Origin: Bacillus sp. AFS041924
GTDB taxonomy: Bacteria; Bacillota; Bacilli; Bacillales; Bacillaceae_G
NCBI RefSeq assembly: GCF_002577195.1
Contig: NZ_NULG01000048.1
Location: 1-35,371, forward strand
Direction of reading: 5' to 3'
Length of the DNA stretch: 35,371 nucleotides
The translations under genes were made by a program, and so were the position numbers. Shown here piece by piece: positions 16,244 to 24,462 of the stretch. The notes under the pieces were generated by a model. The model saw only the letters and a program-made list of their open reading frames with translations, ran no database searches and had not been told where the DNA came from. How positions within the stretch are numbered: position 1 is the stretch's first letter; the number at the start of each line of letters is the position of its first letter.

Positions 16244-16996
16244 ATGTCTAATTATTGGAATGCATATTTTGGTTATATAAATGATAAACCTGCAACTGTA
16301 GCATTAGATATGGGAGTTACTGAGGAAGTTAACATTGAAGATTATCAAACTGTTGTTATTATTAAATTACAATTAAAAAACCCCGACGAGCGAGGTTTTC
16401 CTAGTGAATTTGAATCAAAGCTTCTGGAAAAAATCAACAATGATATTGATAACCTGATTAATCTAAACCGTTATCTTAACGTAGGAAGACAAACGAGTGA
16501 TGGATTTAGAGAACATATTTATTATACTTCTGAAAATGATCCAAAAATGTTACTAAAAACTGCCGATCAAGTTCTAAGATCGAATAAATATGAATTTGAA
16601 GTTTATAGTATTGATGAAGAAGAACTATGGGAGTGCTATTTTGAGTACCTTTATCCTAATCGTTATCAGATGCAGCGTATAGATAACGCAGATATTCTTG
16701 AGCACTTAAATAAATTAGGCGACAAATTAGTTTTACCACGAGCAGTAGAACACTGGATTCATTTTAATGATCAAAATAAAATGAATGAATTTATTAACAC
16801 AATAAAAACTGAAGGCTTTAAAATTGAAAAAAGATCTTCTAATTTGGATGAAGATTTTGAATTTACACTACTTATTTCTAGAATTGATAAAGTTGATTTT
16901 GATAGTATTGATGAACTAACTGATTTCTTAATTGAAGTTTCAGAAAGTTTTGATGGTGAGTATGATGGATGGGAAACACTTGTTATTAAAGGATAA
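16244..16996 (+). CDS. DUF695 plus RraB-like domain protein
   Basis: A 250-residue acidic cytosolic protein. The first ~145 residues fit the DUF695 pattern. From about 155 on, LPRAVEHWIHF opens an RraB-like domain that closes with the hallmark GEYDGWET near 240-247. In gamma-proteobacteria RraB inhibits RNase E. Bacilli generally lack RNase E, so that role should not be carried over, and function here is unknown. Its own ribosome site (TAGGAG) precedes the ATG. It follows the exonuclease gene by 28 bp and ends in a strong terminator. Confidence 0.7.
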   Translation: MSNYWNAYFGYINDKPATVALDMGVTEEVNIEDYQTVVIIKLQLKNPDERGFPSEFESKLLEKINNDIDNLINLNRYLNVGRQTSDGFREHIYYTSENDPKMLLKTADQVLRSNKYEFEVYSIDEEELWECYFEYLYPNRYQMQRIDNADILEHLNKLGDKLVLPRAVEHWIHFNDQNKMNEFINTIKTEGFKIEKRSSNLDEDFEFTLLISRIDKVDFDSIDELTDFLIEVSESFDGEYDGWETLVIKG

Positions 16997-17010
16997 TTTC
17001 AAAAATTAAT

Positions 17011-17059
17011 AAAGGAACACTACATATTTCGTATAACTAGTGTAGTGTTCTTTTATTTT
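17011..17059. terminator. Bidirectional terminator between convergent genes
   Basis: A 10-bp stem GAACACTACA/TGTAGTGTTC (17015-17024 with 17041-17050, 16-nt loop) is flanked by AAAG and TTTTATTTTT. It can end the plus-strand DUF695 transcript. With a weaker T run it may also serve the minus-strand phosphatase gene. Confidence 0.75.
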
Positions 17060-17097
17060 TATATATTTATAGTTTATGTAATATTTTAATATCTACT

Positions 17098-17646
17098 TTA
17101 AAATTCTTGCCACAATCGCTCATAAACAATATCGTTATTTTTAACTTTCAATACAAACACATCAGGGTTGCTTAACTTTTTCCAATTTTCAAAACCAAAG
17201 TCTTCATTAAAATACTTTAAAATTAGCGACATTAAGTTCCCATGAGTTACAACGATCGTTTTTTGATGATCACTACTGATGATCTGATTGATCACGCTTA
17301 TAGCACGATTAGTAGCCTCTTGACTTGATTCCCCACCATCAAACTTCAATTCCATTTCGTCAAATGTTGTTTTTAATTTTTCCAGCCAATCTGGTAAATC
17401 GCCTGAGCTTAGCTTGCGTTCAGACAATCTTTCATCGACCACAATATTGATATTCTTTGTATGACTTGTTGGCTCGATTGATTGAATCGCACGCCAAAAA
17501 GGACTTGAGATAATTTGATCAATTTTTATATTTGAAAAAAATTCTGCTAAATGATTAGCTTGACTTAAACCACGTTCAGTTAGATTAGCCTCAAATGGCT
17601 GTCCTTTTGCCTCACAGTGCCTAATGATATAAATCTCTTTTTCCAT
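17098..17646 (-). CDS. Histidine phosphatase superfamily protein
   Basis: A 182-residue phosphoglycerate-mutase-like phosphatase. The phospho-accepting histidine is H10 in IIRHCEAKG; other core residues are R9, R52 (FWRA), E76 (RLSERKL) and H135 (VTHGN). The order and length suit the small-molecule or broad-specificity phosphatases (PhoE/CobC-like) rather than glycolytic mutases. Substrate is unknown. AGGAG lies 8 nt before the ATG. It is a single gene, converging on the DUF695-RraB gene. Confidence 0.85.
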   Translation of the reverse strand: MEKEIYIIRHCEAKGQPFEANLTERGLSQANHLAEFFSNIKIDQIISSPFWRAIQSIEPTSHTKNINIVVDERLSERKLSSGDLPDWLEKLKTTFDEMELKFDGGESSQEATNRAISVINQIISSDHQKTIVVTHGNLMSLILKYFNEDFGFENWKKLSNPDVFVLKVKNNDIVYERLWQEF

Positions 17647-17750
17647 TTCATTTGCTCCTACTTAGTTTAAATAGATTCAATCAACAAATTTGCACGTTTT
17701 ACTTTTTTAATGTTATGTATTCTATAAATAATATTTTTTCTGGAATTTTA

Positions 17751-17831
17751 TTATTTATCTAGTTTTTTTATGACCCAACCACAAATGATTATAAATGCAA
17801 CACAGCCAATTCCTACTAGTAACATTAACAC
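17751..17831 (-). CDS. Possible 26-residue membrane peptide
   Basis: A GTG at 17831 opens a 26-codon frame whose product (VLMLLVGIGCVAFIICGWVI, then KKLDK) is one hydrophobic helix with a positive C-terminal tail. GGGGAG lies 9 nt upstream. Bacilli make many such small membrane peptides. No family was recognised and no clear terminator follows, so this is a candidate only. The rest of the 17647-18114 gap shows nothing firm. Confidence 0.35.
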   Translation of the reverse strand: MLMLLVGIGCVAFIIICGWVIKKLDK

Positions 17832-18114
17832 TTAATCATTCTCCCCATTTTACGATGCCAGTCAAACCATCTCTTTTTATGATATTGTTCTTTCACGCAA
17901 GTTAACTTCACAAATTTTATTGTCGCATCAGTTCCCTAAATGGCTTATATCACTCCTTTTCTCAATAAAGAACTTTTGATAGTGTAAGCCTTTTATATTT
18001 TTTAAACCACTTCTCTTTTAAATCAATCTAATAATCTCAGAATTTAAGCTAGACATTTTCTTAAAGTCTATTAAGTTATGTAATTAATTATATCAATAGA
18101 GGCGCCTTTTGTAA

Positions 18115-18162
18115 TGAGGATTTGTCAGTCTATTCAAACTTTTTACAAGCGACAAATCCTCA
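18115..18162. repeat. 12-bp inverted repeat downstream of the VOC gene
   Basis: TGAGGATTTGTC (18115-18126) pairs perfectly with 18151-18162 across a 24-nt loop. It begins 20 bp beyond the VOC stop codon. No strong T run follows on the minus strand, so it may be a weak terminator or an RNA-stabilising hairpin. Confidence 0.5.
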
Positions 18163-18182
18163 CTTAATTGAAAAGGGAACTT

Positions 18183-18605
18183 TTATTTTATTCTTTTTGA
18201 TAATGGATGACCTTCACAAAATTGTATTAAGTCCCATAAATTACCGTACAAATCCTTAAAAACTGCAACTATACCATAATCTTGTTCCTTTGGTTCTCTT
18301 ACGAACTCGATTCCTTTTGAAATCATTTCATGATAATCTCTCCAGAAATCATCTGTTCCTAAGAATAGAAAAACTCTCCCACCAGCTTGATTACCAATGA
18401 ATGGCTCTTGCTCCGACTTAGAAGCTCTTGCCAGCAAAATAGTCGTTCCTGTTGATCCAGGTGGAGATACAACTACCCATCTTTTATCCTGTTTTGGCTG
18501 ATATGTATCTTCAATTAAATTAAAGTGAAGTTTCTTCGTATAAAACTCTATTGCTTCATCATATTCTTTTACAACTAGGGCTATATGAACAATTGACTGT
18601 AACAT
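18183..18605 (-). CDS. VOC (glyoxalase/bleomycin-resistance fold) protein
   Basis: A 140-residue single-domain VOC protein. It starts with the usual IVHIALVVKEYDEAIEFYTK (H7 is a likely metal ligand) and ends with the second half-motif VFKDLYGNLWDLIQF. An Asp (in WDLIQ) stands where many active members have Glu. Activities in this superfamily range from glyoxalase to dioxygenase and drug binding, and the sequence does not decide among them. It is a single gene, divergent from the small membrane protein at 18738. Confidence 0.82.
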   Translation of the reverse strand: MLQSIVHIALVVKEYDEAIEFYTKKLHFNLIEDTYQPKQDKRWVVVSPPGSTGTTILLARASKSEQEPFIGNQAGGRVFLFLGTDDFWRDYHEMISKGIEFVREPKEQDYGIVAVFKDLYGNLWDLIQFCEGHPLSKRIK

Positions 18606-18737
18606 CTTCCTATCTCCTAACTAATAAAATTATCATTACTACAAATCGTAAAATCTACTTGTCTTTAGTTCTCAATGTTTGTTGTTCATCTTACGAGACG
18701 TCGAACAATAAAATATGAAAAAGGCTGGTGATATACT

Positions 18738-18938
18738 TTGATTGTAGCCTTAATTCTTATCTTAATTGGAATAATTTTATCCTTTATTGGCTGGTCCATT
18801 TGGGAAAGTATAGACGTCGACATTGTATACCTCGGATTACTTATTTGGGTACTTGGCTTTATTATTGGGATATTCGGTATCATTTCGCTTTTTAACCATA
18901 AGTTTTTAGAATTTATTTATCACTTATTCTTACATTAA
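18738..18938 (+). CDS. Small two-helix membrane protein
   Basis: A 66-residue frame beginning with TTG at 18738, preceded by GGTGATATAC. Two long hydrophobic segments (about 2-20 and 29-52) are joined by WESIDVDIVY, and the tail reads FNHKFLEFIYHLFLH. No family was recognised. A good plus-strand terminator lies 34 bp after the stop, which supports a real gene. An antisense frame of similar length has no ribosome site and is taken as a shadow. Confidence 0.6.
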   Translation: MIVALILILIGIILSFIGWSIWESIDVDIVYLGLLIWVLGFIIGIFGIISLFNHKFLEFIYHLFLH

Positions 18939-18971
18939 GAGTTCCTTTAAATTATTTTAAACTAACCTAAC

Positions 18972-19023
18972 AACATAATAAATAGGTGCTAACATTTAGC
19001 TCCAATTTATTATGTTCTTTTTT
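18972..19023 (+). terminator. Terminator of the small membrane gene
   Basis: A long stem (18972-18990 with 18998-19016; 17 of 19 positions pair) with a 7-nt loop runs into CTTTTTT on the plus strand. Confidence 0.7.
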
Positions 19024-19056
19024 ATATCTATCCACTATGAAAGACATTTGTAGCAA

Positions 19057-19083
19057 AATAAAAAGACTGTCGAAACAGCCTTT
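19057..19083 (-). terminator. Terminator of the secreted-anchored protein gene
   Basis: A 9-bp stem with one G-T pair (19062-19070 with 19075-19083, tetraloop TTCG on the minus strand) leads into TTTTTATTTT. It begins 3 bp after the gene's stop codon. Confidence 0.75.
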
Positions 19084-19086
19084 GTT

Positions 19087-19557
19087 TTACTCATTTAATT
19101 TAGAAGTAATAATTGGAATGATTATGATTGTGATCATCACTAATATTAAAACAATTAACTCATTTTTCCATCTGAAATCATTTTCACCATCATTTTTATG
19201 TTGTTTTATGAATTCATCATATGTGTCCGATGAGATAAAATTTTCCGGGTCTAAGATTTCTCCAGTTTTTTCGTCTAGTAAATACGTATCATAATTTGCT
19301 GTTTTAAAGAAATGATCTCTCACTGTAACGTATTTCACAGCAATCACCGTTACTTTTTGGTCAGCTTTAGTGTCTTTATTTGTTAAGTTGAAATCCTTTT
19401 GCTCGAGAAACACAGTTGAATTTTTAACATAATAATTTATTTCCTTACGATTATTTTTCTCAATTTGATCTAAATAGCGAGATGCTGCATTTGAGGTTGA
19501 TAAACAAGATAAAAACAATAAAAAGAAACATAAGAAGAAAAGTGCAACTTTTTTCAT
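19087..19557 (-). CDS. Unknown extracytoplasmic protein with signal peptide and C-terminal membrane anchor
   Basis: The frame is open from TTG at 19581, but GGGGGGAG directly before ATG 19557 fixes that start and gives 156 residues. MKKVALFFLCFFLLFLSCLS is a clear signal sequence, with probable cleavage after TSNA. About 90 polar residues follow and contain VKYVTVRDHFFKTANYDTYL and LDEKTGEILDPENF, resembling proteins that carry a short beta-rich domain. A final helix (ELIVLILVMITIIIIPIITS) and a few charged residues anchor the C-terminus. The layout suggests a surface protein facing the cell wall. I do not recognise the family. Confidence 0.7.
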   Translation of the reverse strand: MKKVALFFLCFFLLFLSCLSTSNAASRYLDQIEKNNRKEINYYVKNSTVFLEQKDFNLTNKDTKADQKVTVIAVKYVTVRDHFFKTANYDTYLLDEKTGEILDPENFISSDTYDEFIKQHKNDGENDFRWKNELIVLILVMITIIIIPIITSKLNE

Positions 19558-19730
19558 ACATCTCCCCCCAATTCTATTCAAATCTACTAAATTATATTCA
19601 ATGGATTTTAAAATAGTCCTAGAGAGTATGACGGCTCATTCTCGTTTATCTAAAGTTGTTTAAATTTATACTAAACATCCTCATTTTATGATTCTTTATC
19701 TCCAAACTTTTTTGGTAGTTTTTTAATAAA

Positions 19731-20501
19731 TCATTTCTTCCCACTCAAAATCATCGCATTACCTAAAACTTTTTTATTTAATAAAAGCCTTGGCAATTTC
19801 ATCTCTTTAACAAGTTTAGAGCTGTACAATACAGTTACACCATTTTTCTTTAATTCATTTAGTAGCTCTTTATTGTCACCAAAGATTTTTTCATCCATAA
19901 ACAAATCTAGAAAGACAAATTTCCCACCATGTTTTAATACTCTAAATGCCTCTTTCATAACATCCGTTTTATTACTTCGATCTTTCACTTCATGAAATGT
20001 AAGACAACTTACGATTAGATCGAATTCATTGTCATTAAATGGGAGCTCAGATGCACTTGCTTTCTGAAAATCAATTTGATTTGCGACACCTTCTATTTCT
20101 GTATTCTGTTGGCATTGTGCTTTTGAATATTCCCAATTACCGCCCCAATAATCAATTCCAGTTAAAGTGGCGTTTGGAAAAGCCTTTGCAAGTTTAATAA
20201 TTAGAGAACCGCTACCCGTTCCAATATCTAGAATCTTCCCATTTCCATCCCAGTTCACTTTGGAAACAATTAAGTCGTGTATTTTTGACTGATAATTCCC
20301 CCCTATCGCTGCAAACTGATAGACCGAATAGGATAGTATGAAGGTTATATAAATAAATGGGAGTGCTAAAATTCCTGACAAGATTCGCAGGTATGTATTA
20401 AAAGGTATTACTGTTATTAAGAGGAGAATAAGTGTGATTACTAAAAATATAATTAGTTTATAAATTCGAATCCACGTTTGATATTTAGCTTTTGAATTCA
20501 A
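19731..20501 (-). CDS. Membrane-anchored class I SAM-dependent methyltransferase
   Basis: A 256-residue protein. Two N-terminal helices (about 14-33 and 36-60) precede a methyltransferase-11/25-type domain. The SAM-binding motif I is LDIGTGSG (91-98); motif II follows as TLTGIDYW, then ASASELPFNDNEFDLIVSCL (motif IV region) and VLKHGGKFVFLD. Membrane attachment hints at a lipid or quinone-like substrate, but nothing in the sequence names it. It stands alone; ~150 bp of gap separates it from the signal-peptide protein. Confidence 0.8.
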   Translation of the reverse strand: MNSKAKYQTWIRIYKLIIFLVITLILLLITVIPFNTYLRILSGILALPFIYITFILSYSVYQFAAIGGNYQSKIHDLIVSKVNWDGNGKILDIGTGSGSLIIKLAKAFPNATLTGIDYWGGNWEYSKAQCQQNTEIEGVANQIDFQKASASELPFNDNEFDLIVSCLTFHEVKDRSNKTDVMKEAFRVLKHGGKFVFLDLFMDEKIFGDNKELLNELKKNGVTVLYSSKLVKEMKLPRLLLNKKVLGNAMILSGKK

Positions 20502-20601
20502 GAGATCAACTCCATTTAGTTTTTTTAAAATTAATTATATACCTTCTAATAGATAACGTTAATTCCATATTAAGCTAAACTGTAAAATAAAATTTTATAA
20601 G

Positions 20602-20649
20602 AAAAAAAAACAAACCACTAATGCTTTTTAAAATGCATTAGTGGTTTGT
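20602..20649 (-). terminator. Strong terminator of the COG2509 flavoprotein gene
   Basis: A perfect 15-bp stem (20610-20624 with 20635-20649, 10-nt loop) is followed on the minus strand by nine T residues, 11 bp after the stop codon. Confidence 0.9.
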
Positions 20650-20660
20650 CAAATAAAGTA

Positions 20661-22115
20661 TTAAACCGTAACTAATTCTTTCTCTTTACTTCCAATTTTC
20701 GTAACGATATCACGTGCGATCCATACGCCACATGCACTTGCTTGAGCTAAACCACGAGTTACTCCTGCTCCATCTCCACCTAGATATAAGCCAGAGATTT
20801 CGCTTTCAAAGTGTTCATTTAATTTTGGTCGCGCTGAGTAGAATTTTGCTTCTACGCCGTAGAATAGTGTATGTTCTGCAGCGATACCTGGTGTAACATG
20901 ATTTAATGCTTCAACCATTTCAATTAAACTTTTCATTGTATTGTATGGTAATACTAAACCTAAGTCTCCTGGTACTGCCTCTTTTAAAGTCGGTTCTAAA
21001 AATCCTTCTTTAATACGTTTTTCAGTTGAACGGCGACCTCTTAAAATATCTCCATATTTTTGAACAATTACGCCACCGTGCGAAAGCATGTTTGCAAGGC
21101 GTGAAACCTCATGTGCGTACTCATTTGGTTTATCAAACGGTTCTGCGAATTGATGAGATACTAATAATGCAAAGTTTGTGTTTGGACTTCCTAATTTAGG
21201 GTCCTTATATGCGTGTCCATTAGCAGTCATAATACCTGAATGGTTTTCAACTACTACGTGTCCAGATGGATTACTACAGAATGTTCTGACTTTTGTACCC
21301 ACGCTAGTATTAAATACAAATTTCCCTTCGTATAAGTGCTTATTAATTTCTTCCATTACAACATTTGAAGTTTCAACGCGAACACCAATATCAACTTGGT
21401 TCGTTGACATTTTAAGACGACGTTTTTTCATAACATCAGTTAACCACTTTGAGCCATCACGACCTGGTACAATTACAACTTTCTCAGCTTTTAATTCTTC
21501 ACCATTTTTTAATTTAATCCCTCTAACATTATGAGTACCCTCAACCTTTTCAGTTAATAAGTCCTCTACTTCAGTTTTATATCTCATTTCAATTTTCGTT
21601 TTTAAATATTCATATATACTTTTTAAAATTTCTAAGTTTTGCTCAGTTCCTAAATGACGAACTTGAGCACGTAATAATTTTAGTCCTGCAGCATAACCAC
21701 GACGTTCAATATCTCTTACTTCCTCTGTTAATGGATCAGTAATCGATTCAGTCGCTCCATGTTGTAGATTGATTTCATCAACGTATTTTATTAATTCTAC
21801 TACTTGTGAGTCTGATAAGTAATCTGTCATCCATCCACCAAATTCACTTGTAATATTAAATTTTCCATCTGAATACGCTCCAGCGCCACCAAAACCATTA
21901 GTAATTGAACAAGCTGGTAAGCATCCTGAAAATTCTTTTTTACCTGCAGCAGGCGGACATTTTTCAATTTTCTTTTGTAAAATTGGGCAATGTCTTGCGA
22001 ATATATCATGTCCTTTATCAACAAGTAATACTTTAGCATTCGGCATTTTTAAAGTTAATTCATAACAAGTAAAGATTCCAGCTGGCCCTGCACCAACAAC
22101 TAAAACGTCATACAT
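20661..22115 (-). CDS. COG2509-type FAD-dependent dehydrogenase
   Basis: A 484-residue flavoprotein. The FAD-binding dinucleotide fold is at the start (VVGAGPAG, 6-13), and GLYLGGDGAGVTRGLAQAS is near the C-terminus. After the first strand a cysteine-rich segment holds C43, C53, C65 and C69, followed by GFGGAGAYSDGK, a signature I associate with COG2509 proteins. The reaction is not established for the family. GGAGG lies 10 nt before the ATG. It is a single gene with a promoter at 22169-22197 overlapped by a cre-like site and a strong terminator. Confidence 0.82.
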   Translation of the reverse strand: MYDVLVVGAGPAGIFTCYELTLKMPNAKVLLVDKGHDIFARHCPILQKKIEKCPPAAGKKEFSGCLPACSITNGFGGAGAYSDGKFNITSEFGGWMTDYLSDSQVVELIKYVDEINLQHGATESITDPLTEEVRDIERRGYAAGLKLLRAQVRHLGTEQNLEILKSIYEYLKTKIEMRYKTEVEDLLTEKVEGTHNVRGIKLKNGEELKAEKVVIVPGRDGSKWLTDVMKKRRLKMSTNQVDIGVRVETSNVVMEEINKHLYEGKFVFNTSVGTKVRTFCSNPSGHVVVENHSGIMTANGHAYKDPKLGSPNTNFALLVSHQFAEPFDKPNEYAHEVSRLANMLSHGGVIVQKYGDILRGRRSTEKRIKEGFLEPTLKEAVPGDLGLVLPYNTMKSLIEMVEALNHVTPGIAAEHTLFYGVEAKFYSARPKLNEHFESEISGLYLGGDGAGVTRGLAQASACGVWIARDIVTKIGSKEKELVTV

Positions 22116-22168
22116 ATATATATACCTCCAAATAAGGTTTAAATTTGTTCATTTGATCAACCTAAAAT

Positions 22169-22197
22169 AGAATACCATCAATACGAAAGCGTTTCAA
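22169..22197 (-). promoter_or_regulatory. Promoter of the flavoprotein gene with a cre-like overlap
   Basis: On the minus strand -35 TTGAAA (22192-22197) and -10 TATTCT (22169-22174) are 17 bp apart. CGAAAGCGTTTCAA across the -35 resembles a CcpA (cre) site at 11 of 14 consensus positions. No other feature was seen in the 22198-22457 stretch. Confidence 0.4.
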
Positions 22198-22472
22198 GTA
22201 AAAATACGAACATTTCCAATATTTTATTCAAAAATAATTCGTTTATTAATACAAGTGAAACCTTTTCATCCTTTCATGACTATAGTCAACTGGATTTTCT
22301 GTCCAAAATTAGACAATTCAAATTTTAAAATCAATTATTTAGATCATACTATTAGCACATTTTAAGTAAAAGTTAACTTTTCTAATTCGAAAATAACCGA
22401 CCTGACAGAAACACAATTACGTCAACTTGAATAGTTATATAAATAACAGATTTTATATTGGAGTTGGAAAAG

Positions 22473-22895
22473 ATGCTAGAAGAAAATTTCAAGGTAAAGG
22501 AAGGTAATGACCATTATCAGAAATCTAATTCAGAAGATGACGAATTGCAATCAAGTCTTGAAAGACAAATTGTTGCTGTATCATGGGTTAAAGCTGTAGC
22601 ACAATTATATGAAACGATTGCATTATCAAAATTATATACAATCGACAAAGATCCAATCTTTCAAGGGAAAAGAGATATATTATCAGGAATGTGGATTGGT
22701 ACAGCTGGTCAATTATCCATTGCTTTTCACGTTTCTAAGCAATTGTTCACTTCAGATAAAATAGATTTACTTGAGTTACAAAGAAAAATTGTACTTTCCG
22801 ATTCAATTCAAATAGTTGGTAACGCATTAACACTAATTGGTGCATCTGAGGTAATTCAAGAGGAAATTGGTGATGGGGAAATATTCCTTTCATAA
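22473..22895 (+). CDS. Unknown protein with three related ~38-residue repeats
   Basis: The frame extends to TTG at 22458, but ATG 22473 has GGAG 9 nt upstream and is the likely start (140 residues). After a polar N-terminal stretch of about 35 residues come three similar helical blocks: VSWVKAVAQLYETIALSKLY, SGMWIGTAGQLSIAFHVSKQ and SDSIQIVGNALTLIGASEVI. Each follows a pattern of Ser, a few residues, then an amphipathic or hydrophobic GxLxxI-like helix. This recalls small repetitive Bacillus proteins of unknown function; no role can be given. A strong terminator follows. Confidence 0.65.
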   Translation: MLEENFKVKEGNDHYQKSNSEDDELQSSLERQIVAVSWVKAVAQLYETIALSKLYTIDKDPIFQGKRDILSGMWIGTAGQLSIAFHVSKQLFTSDKIDLLELQRKIVLSDSIQIVGNALTLIGASEVIQEEIGDGEIFLS

Positions 22896-22996
22896 CCAAA
22901 TCAGTTTGAATAATTCATATTTCTTAAAGGTAGTTTTATATGAACTCAACTTCTACACTGATTTATAAAACCGCAAAATCAAATAAATATATGTAT

Positions 22997-23025
22997 AAAT
23001 CCCACAAGAGACTTGTGGGATTTTG
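22997..23025 (+). terminator. Terminator after the repeat-containing unknown gene
   Basis: A perfect 12-bp stem AAATCCCACAAG/CTTGTGGGATTT (22997-23008 with 23012-23023, 3-nt loop), with four T residues at its plus-strand end. It lies about 100 bp after the stop codon. Confidence 0.75.
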
Positions 23026-23116
23026 TGCTTCTACTCTGATCGGACGTATATTCCGCTTTATTTAACTATTTATTGTTCGGTTATTACCATCATACAGCAT
23101 TATTTTCATGAATTAT

Positions 23117-23242
23117 ACTATATCAACCGGGTTTAGTATTATATCAATGAGATTTATTGATTTATCAACGAGTATTAGTTATTTATTAACGAGTATTAGT
23201 CATATATCAACGTAGTTCACAACTTTATCAATATTATTCAAT
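23117..23242. repeat. Six-unit 21-bp tandem repeat array
   Basis: Six consecutive units of exactly 21 bp start at 23117 and end at 23242. Units 3 and 4 (GATTTATCAACGAGTATTAG and TATTTATTAACGAGTATTAG, each plus T) are the least decayed. The reverse complement, rotated, reads CGTTGATAAATCACTAATAC, nearly the fourth unit of the 13598-13702 array. The array fills the gap downstream of metC. No terminator for metC was seen. Confidence 0.8.
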
Positions 23243-23272
23243 TTGTGTTCGCATCATTTTGTAATAGTACCC

Positions 23273-24457
23273 TTAATTATTCGATTTTCCTGTTCCCTGC
23301 ACTACCTGCTTTTCCCTTGCTCCTGCATTTAATGCTTTTCGGAAACTTGAGATTAAGTCTTCAAGATCCTCTAATCCAACGGAAACTCTTATTAGCGTAT
23401 CTTTTACACCTAATCTTTCACGAACATCAACAGGTATAGCAGCATGAGACATCTTCACAGGATATGAAACAATTGTCTCTACCCCGCCAAGTGAAACTGC
23501 AACGGCTACATTTTCGACTGTTTGAAGGAACTTCGTCGTTTGTTCAATTGTTTTTAATGTAAATGAGAGGACCGCTCCTCCTCCAGAAGCTTGCTCAAAA
23601 TGAACATCGTGACCAGGATGATTTTTTAAACCTGGGTAATAGACATCCTCAACTTCTTCTTGTTCAAGTAGCCAATTTGCTAATTTTGATGCTGTTTGTT
23701 CATATGCATCCATACGTACTTTTAGTGTTTTTAACCCTCTTAATGTAAGCCAACAGTCTTGTGGACCTAAAATGGCACCGAATGAATTTTGAATCGTATA
23801 TAAATCTTGTGCAAGTTTTTCAGAATTTACAACTGCTAAGCCTCCGATTACATCGCTGTGTCCTGCAATAAATTTTGTTGCACTATGAACGACAATGTCT
23901 GCTCCTAAGTCTAAAGGTTTTTGAAAATAAGGTGATAAAAAACTATTATCTACAATGACAAGAATGTCATCCTTTTTTGCAATTTTGATTGCTCCGCTTA
24001 AATCAGTAATTTTCAAGAGTGGATTAGATGGTGTCTCTAAATAAAGTCCCTTTGTATGTGGTTTTATTGCCGCTTCAATTTCCAGTAAATTAGATGCATC
24101 CACAAATGTAAATTCGATTCCGAAGCGATTTAATACTTTTGTAGCTATTCTAAATGTCCCACCATAAACATCCTCACAAATGATAATATGATCTCCAGCT
24201 GAGAACAAAGACAAAACAGATGAGATTGCTGCCATACCTGATGAAAATGCAAAACCGCGCACACCATTTTCTAATTTTGCAATTGTATTTTCCAAAGCTT
24301 CTCTGGTTGGGTTCCCACTTCTTGCATAGTCATATTTTCCAAAATTCTCAATATCAAACTGATGAAATGTTGAAGTTTGATAAATAGGAATACTTAATGC
24401 GCCCGTCGTCGGATCTACTTCATTTCCATTATGAATTAATTTAGTTCCAAATTGCAT
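23273..24457 (-). CDS. metC: Cystathionine beta-lyase MetC
   Basis: A PLP enzyme of the Cys/Met-metabolism family that splits cystathionine to homocysteine, pyruvate and ammonia. Visible motifs are YDYARSGNPTR, SSGMAAI, ETPSNPLLKITDL and the PLP lysine in SATKFIAGHSD (K195). The C-terminal part has SLGGVETIVSYP and RVSVGLEDLEDLI. GTG 24466 and ATG 24463 are in frame, but GGGG is 8 nt before ATG 24457, which gives 394 residues. The gene starts 5 nt after the metI stop, so the two are translated as a unit under the S-box. MetC and MetI are close relatives; order and the SLGG context support this assignment. Confidence 0.88.
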   Translation of the reverse strand: MQFGTKLIHNGNEVDPTTGALSIPIYQTSTFHQFDIENFGKYDYARSGNPTREALENTIAKLENGVRGFAFSSGMAAISSVLSLFSAGDHIIICEDVYGGTFRIATKVLNRFGIEFTFVDASNLLEIEAAIKPHTKGLYLETPSNPLLKITDLSGAIKIAKKDDILVIVDNSFLSPYFQKPLDLGADIVVHSATKFIAGHSDVIGGLAVVNSEKLAQDLYTIQNSFGAILGPQDCWLTLRGLKTLKVRMDAYEQTASKLANWLLEQEEVEDVYYPGLKNHPGHDVHFEQASGGGAVLSFTLKTIEQTTKFLQTVENVAVAVSLGGVETIVSYPVKMSHAAIPVDVRERLGVKDTLIRVSVGLEDLEDLISSFRKALNAGAREKQVVQGTGKSNN

Positions 24458-24462
24458 ATTCA

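Noticed and set aside
17825-17911. Second 28-codon frame (MKLTCVKEQYHKKRWFDWHR...) directly before the small membrane peptide
   Set aside because: Its GTG start has no ribosome site and no known family was recognised. Its overlap with the next start could be chance.
21178-21534. 118-codon plus-strand frame
   Set aside because: It lies antisense inside the conserved COG2509 flavoprotein gene, has no ribosome site and is explained as a shadow.
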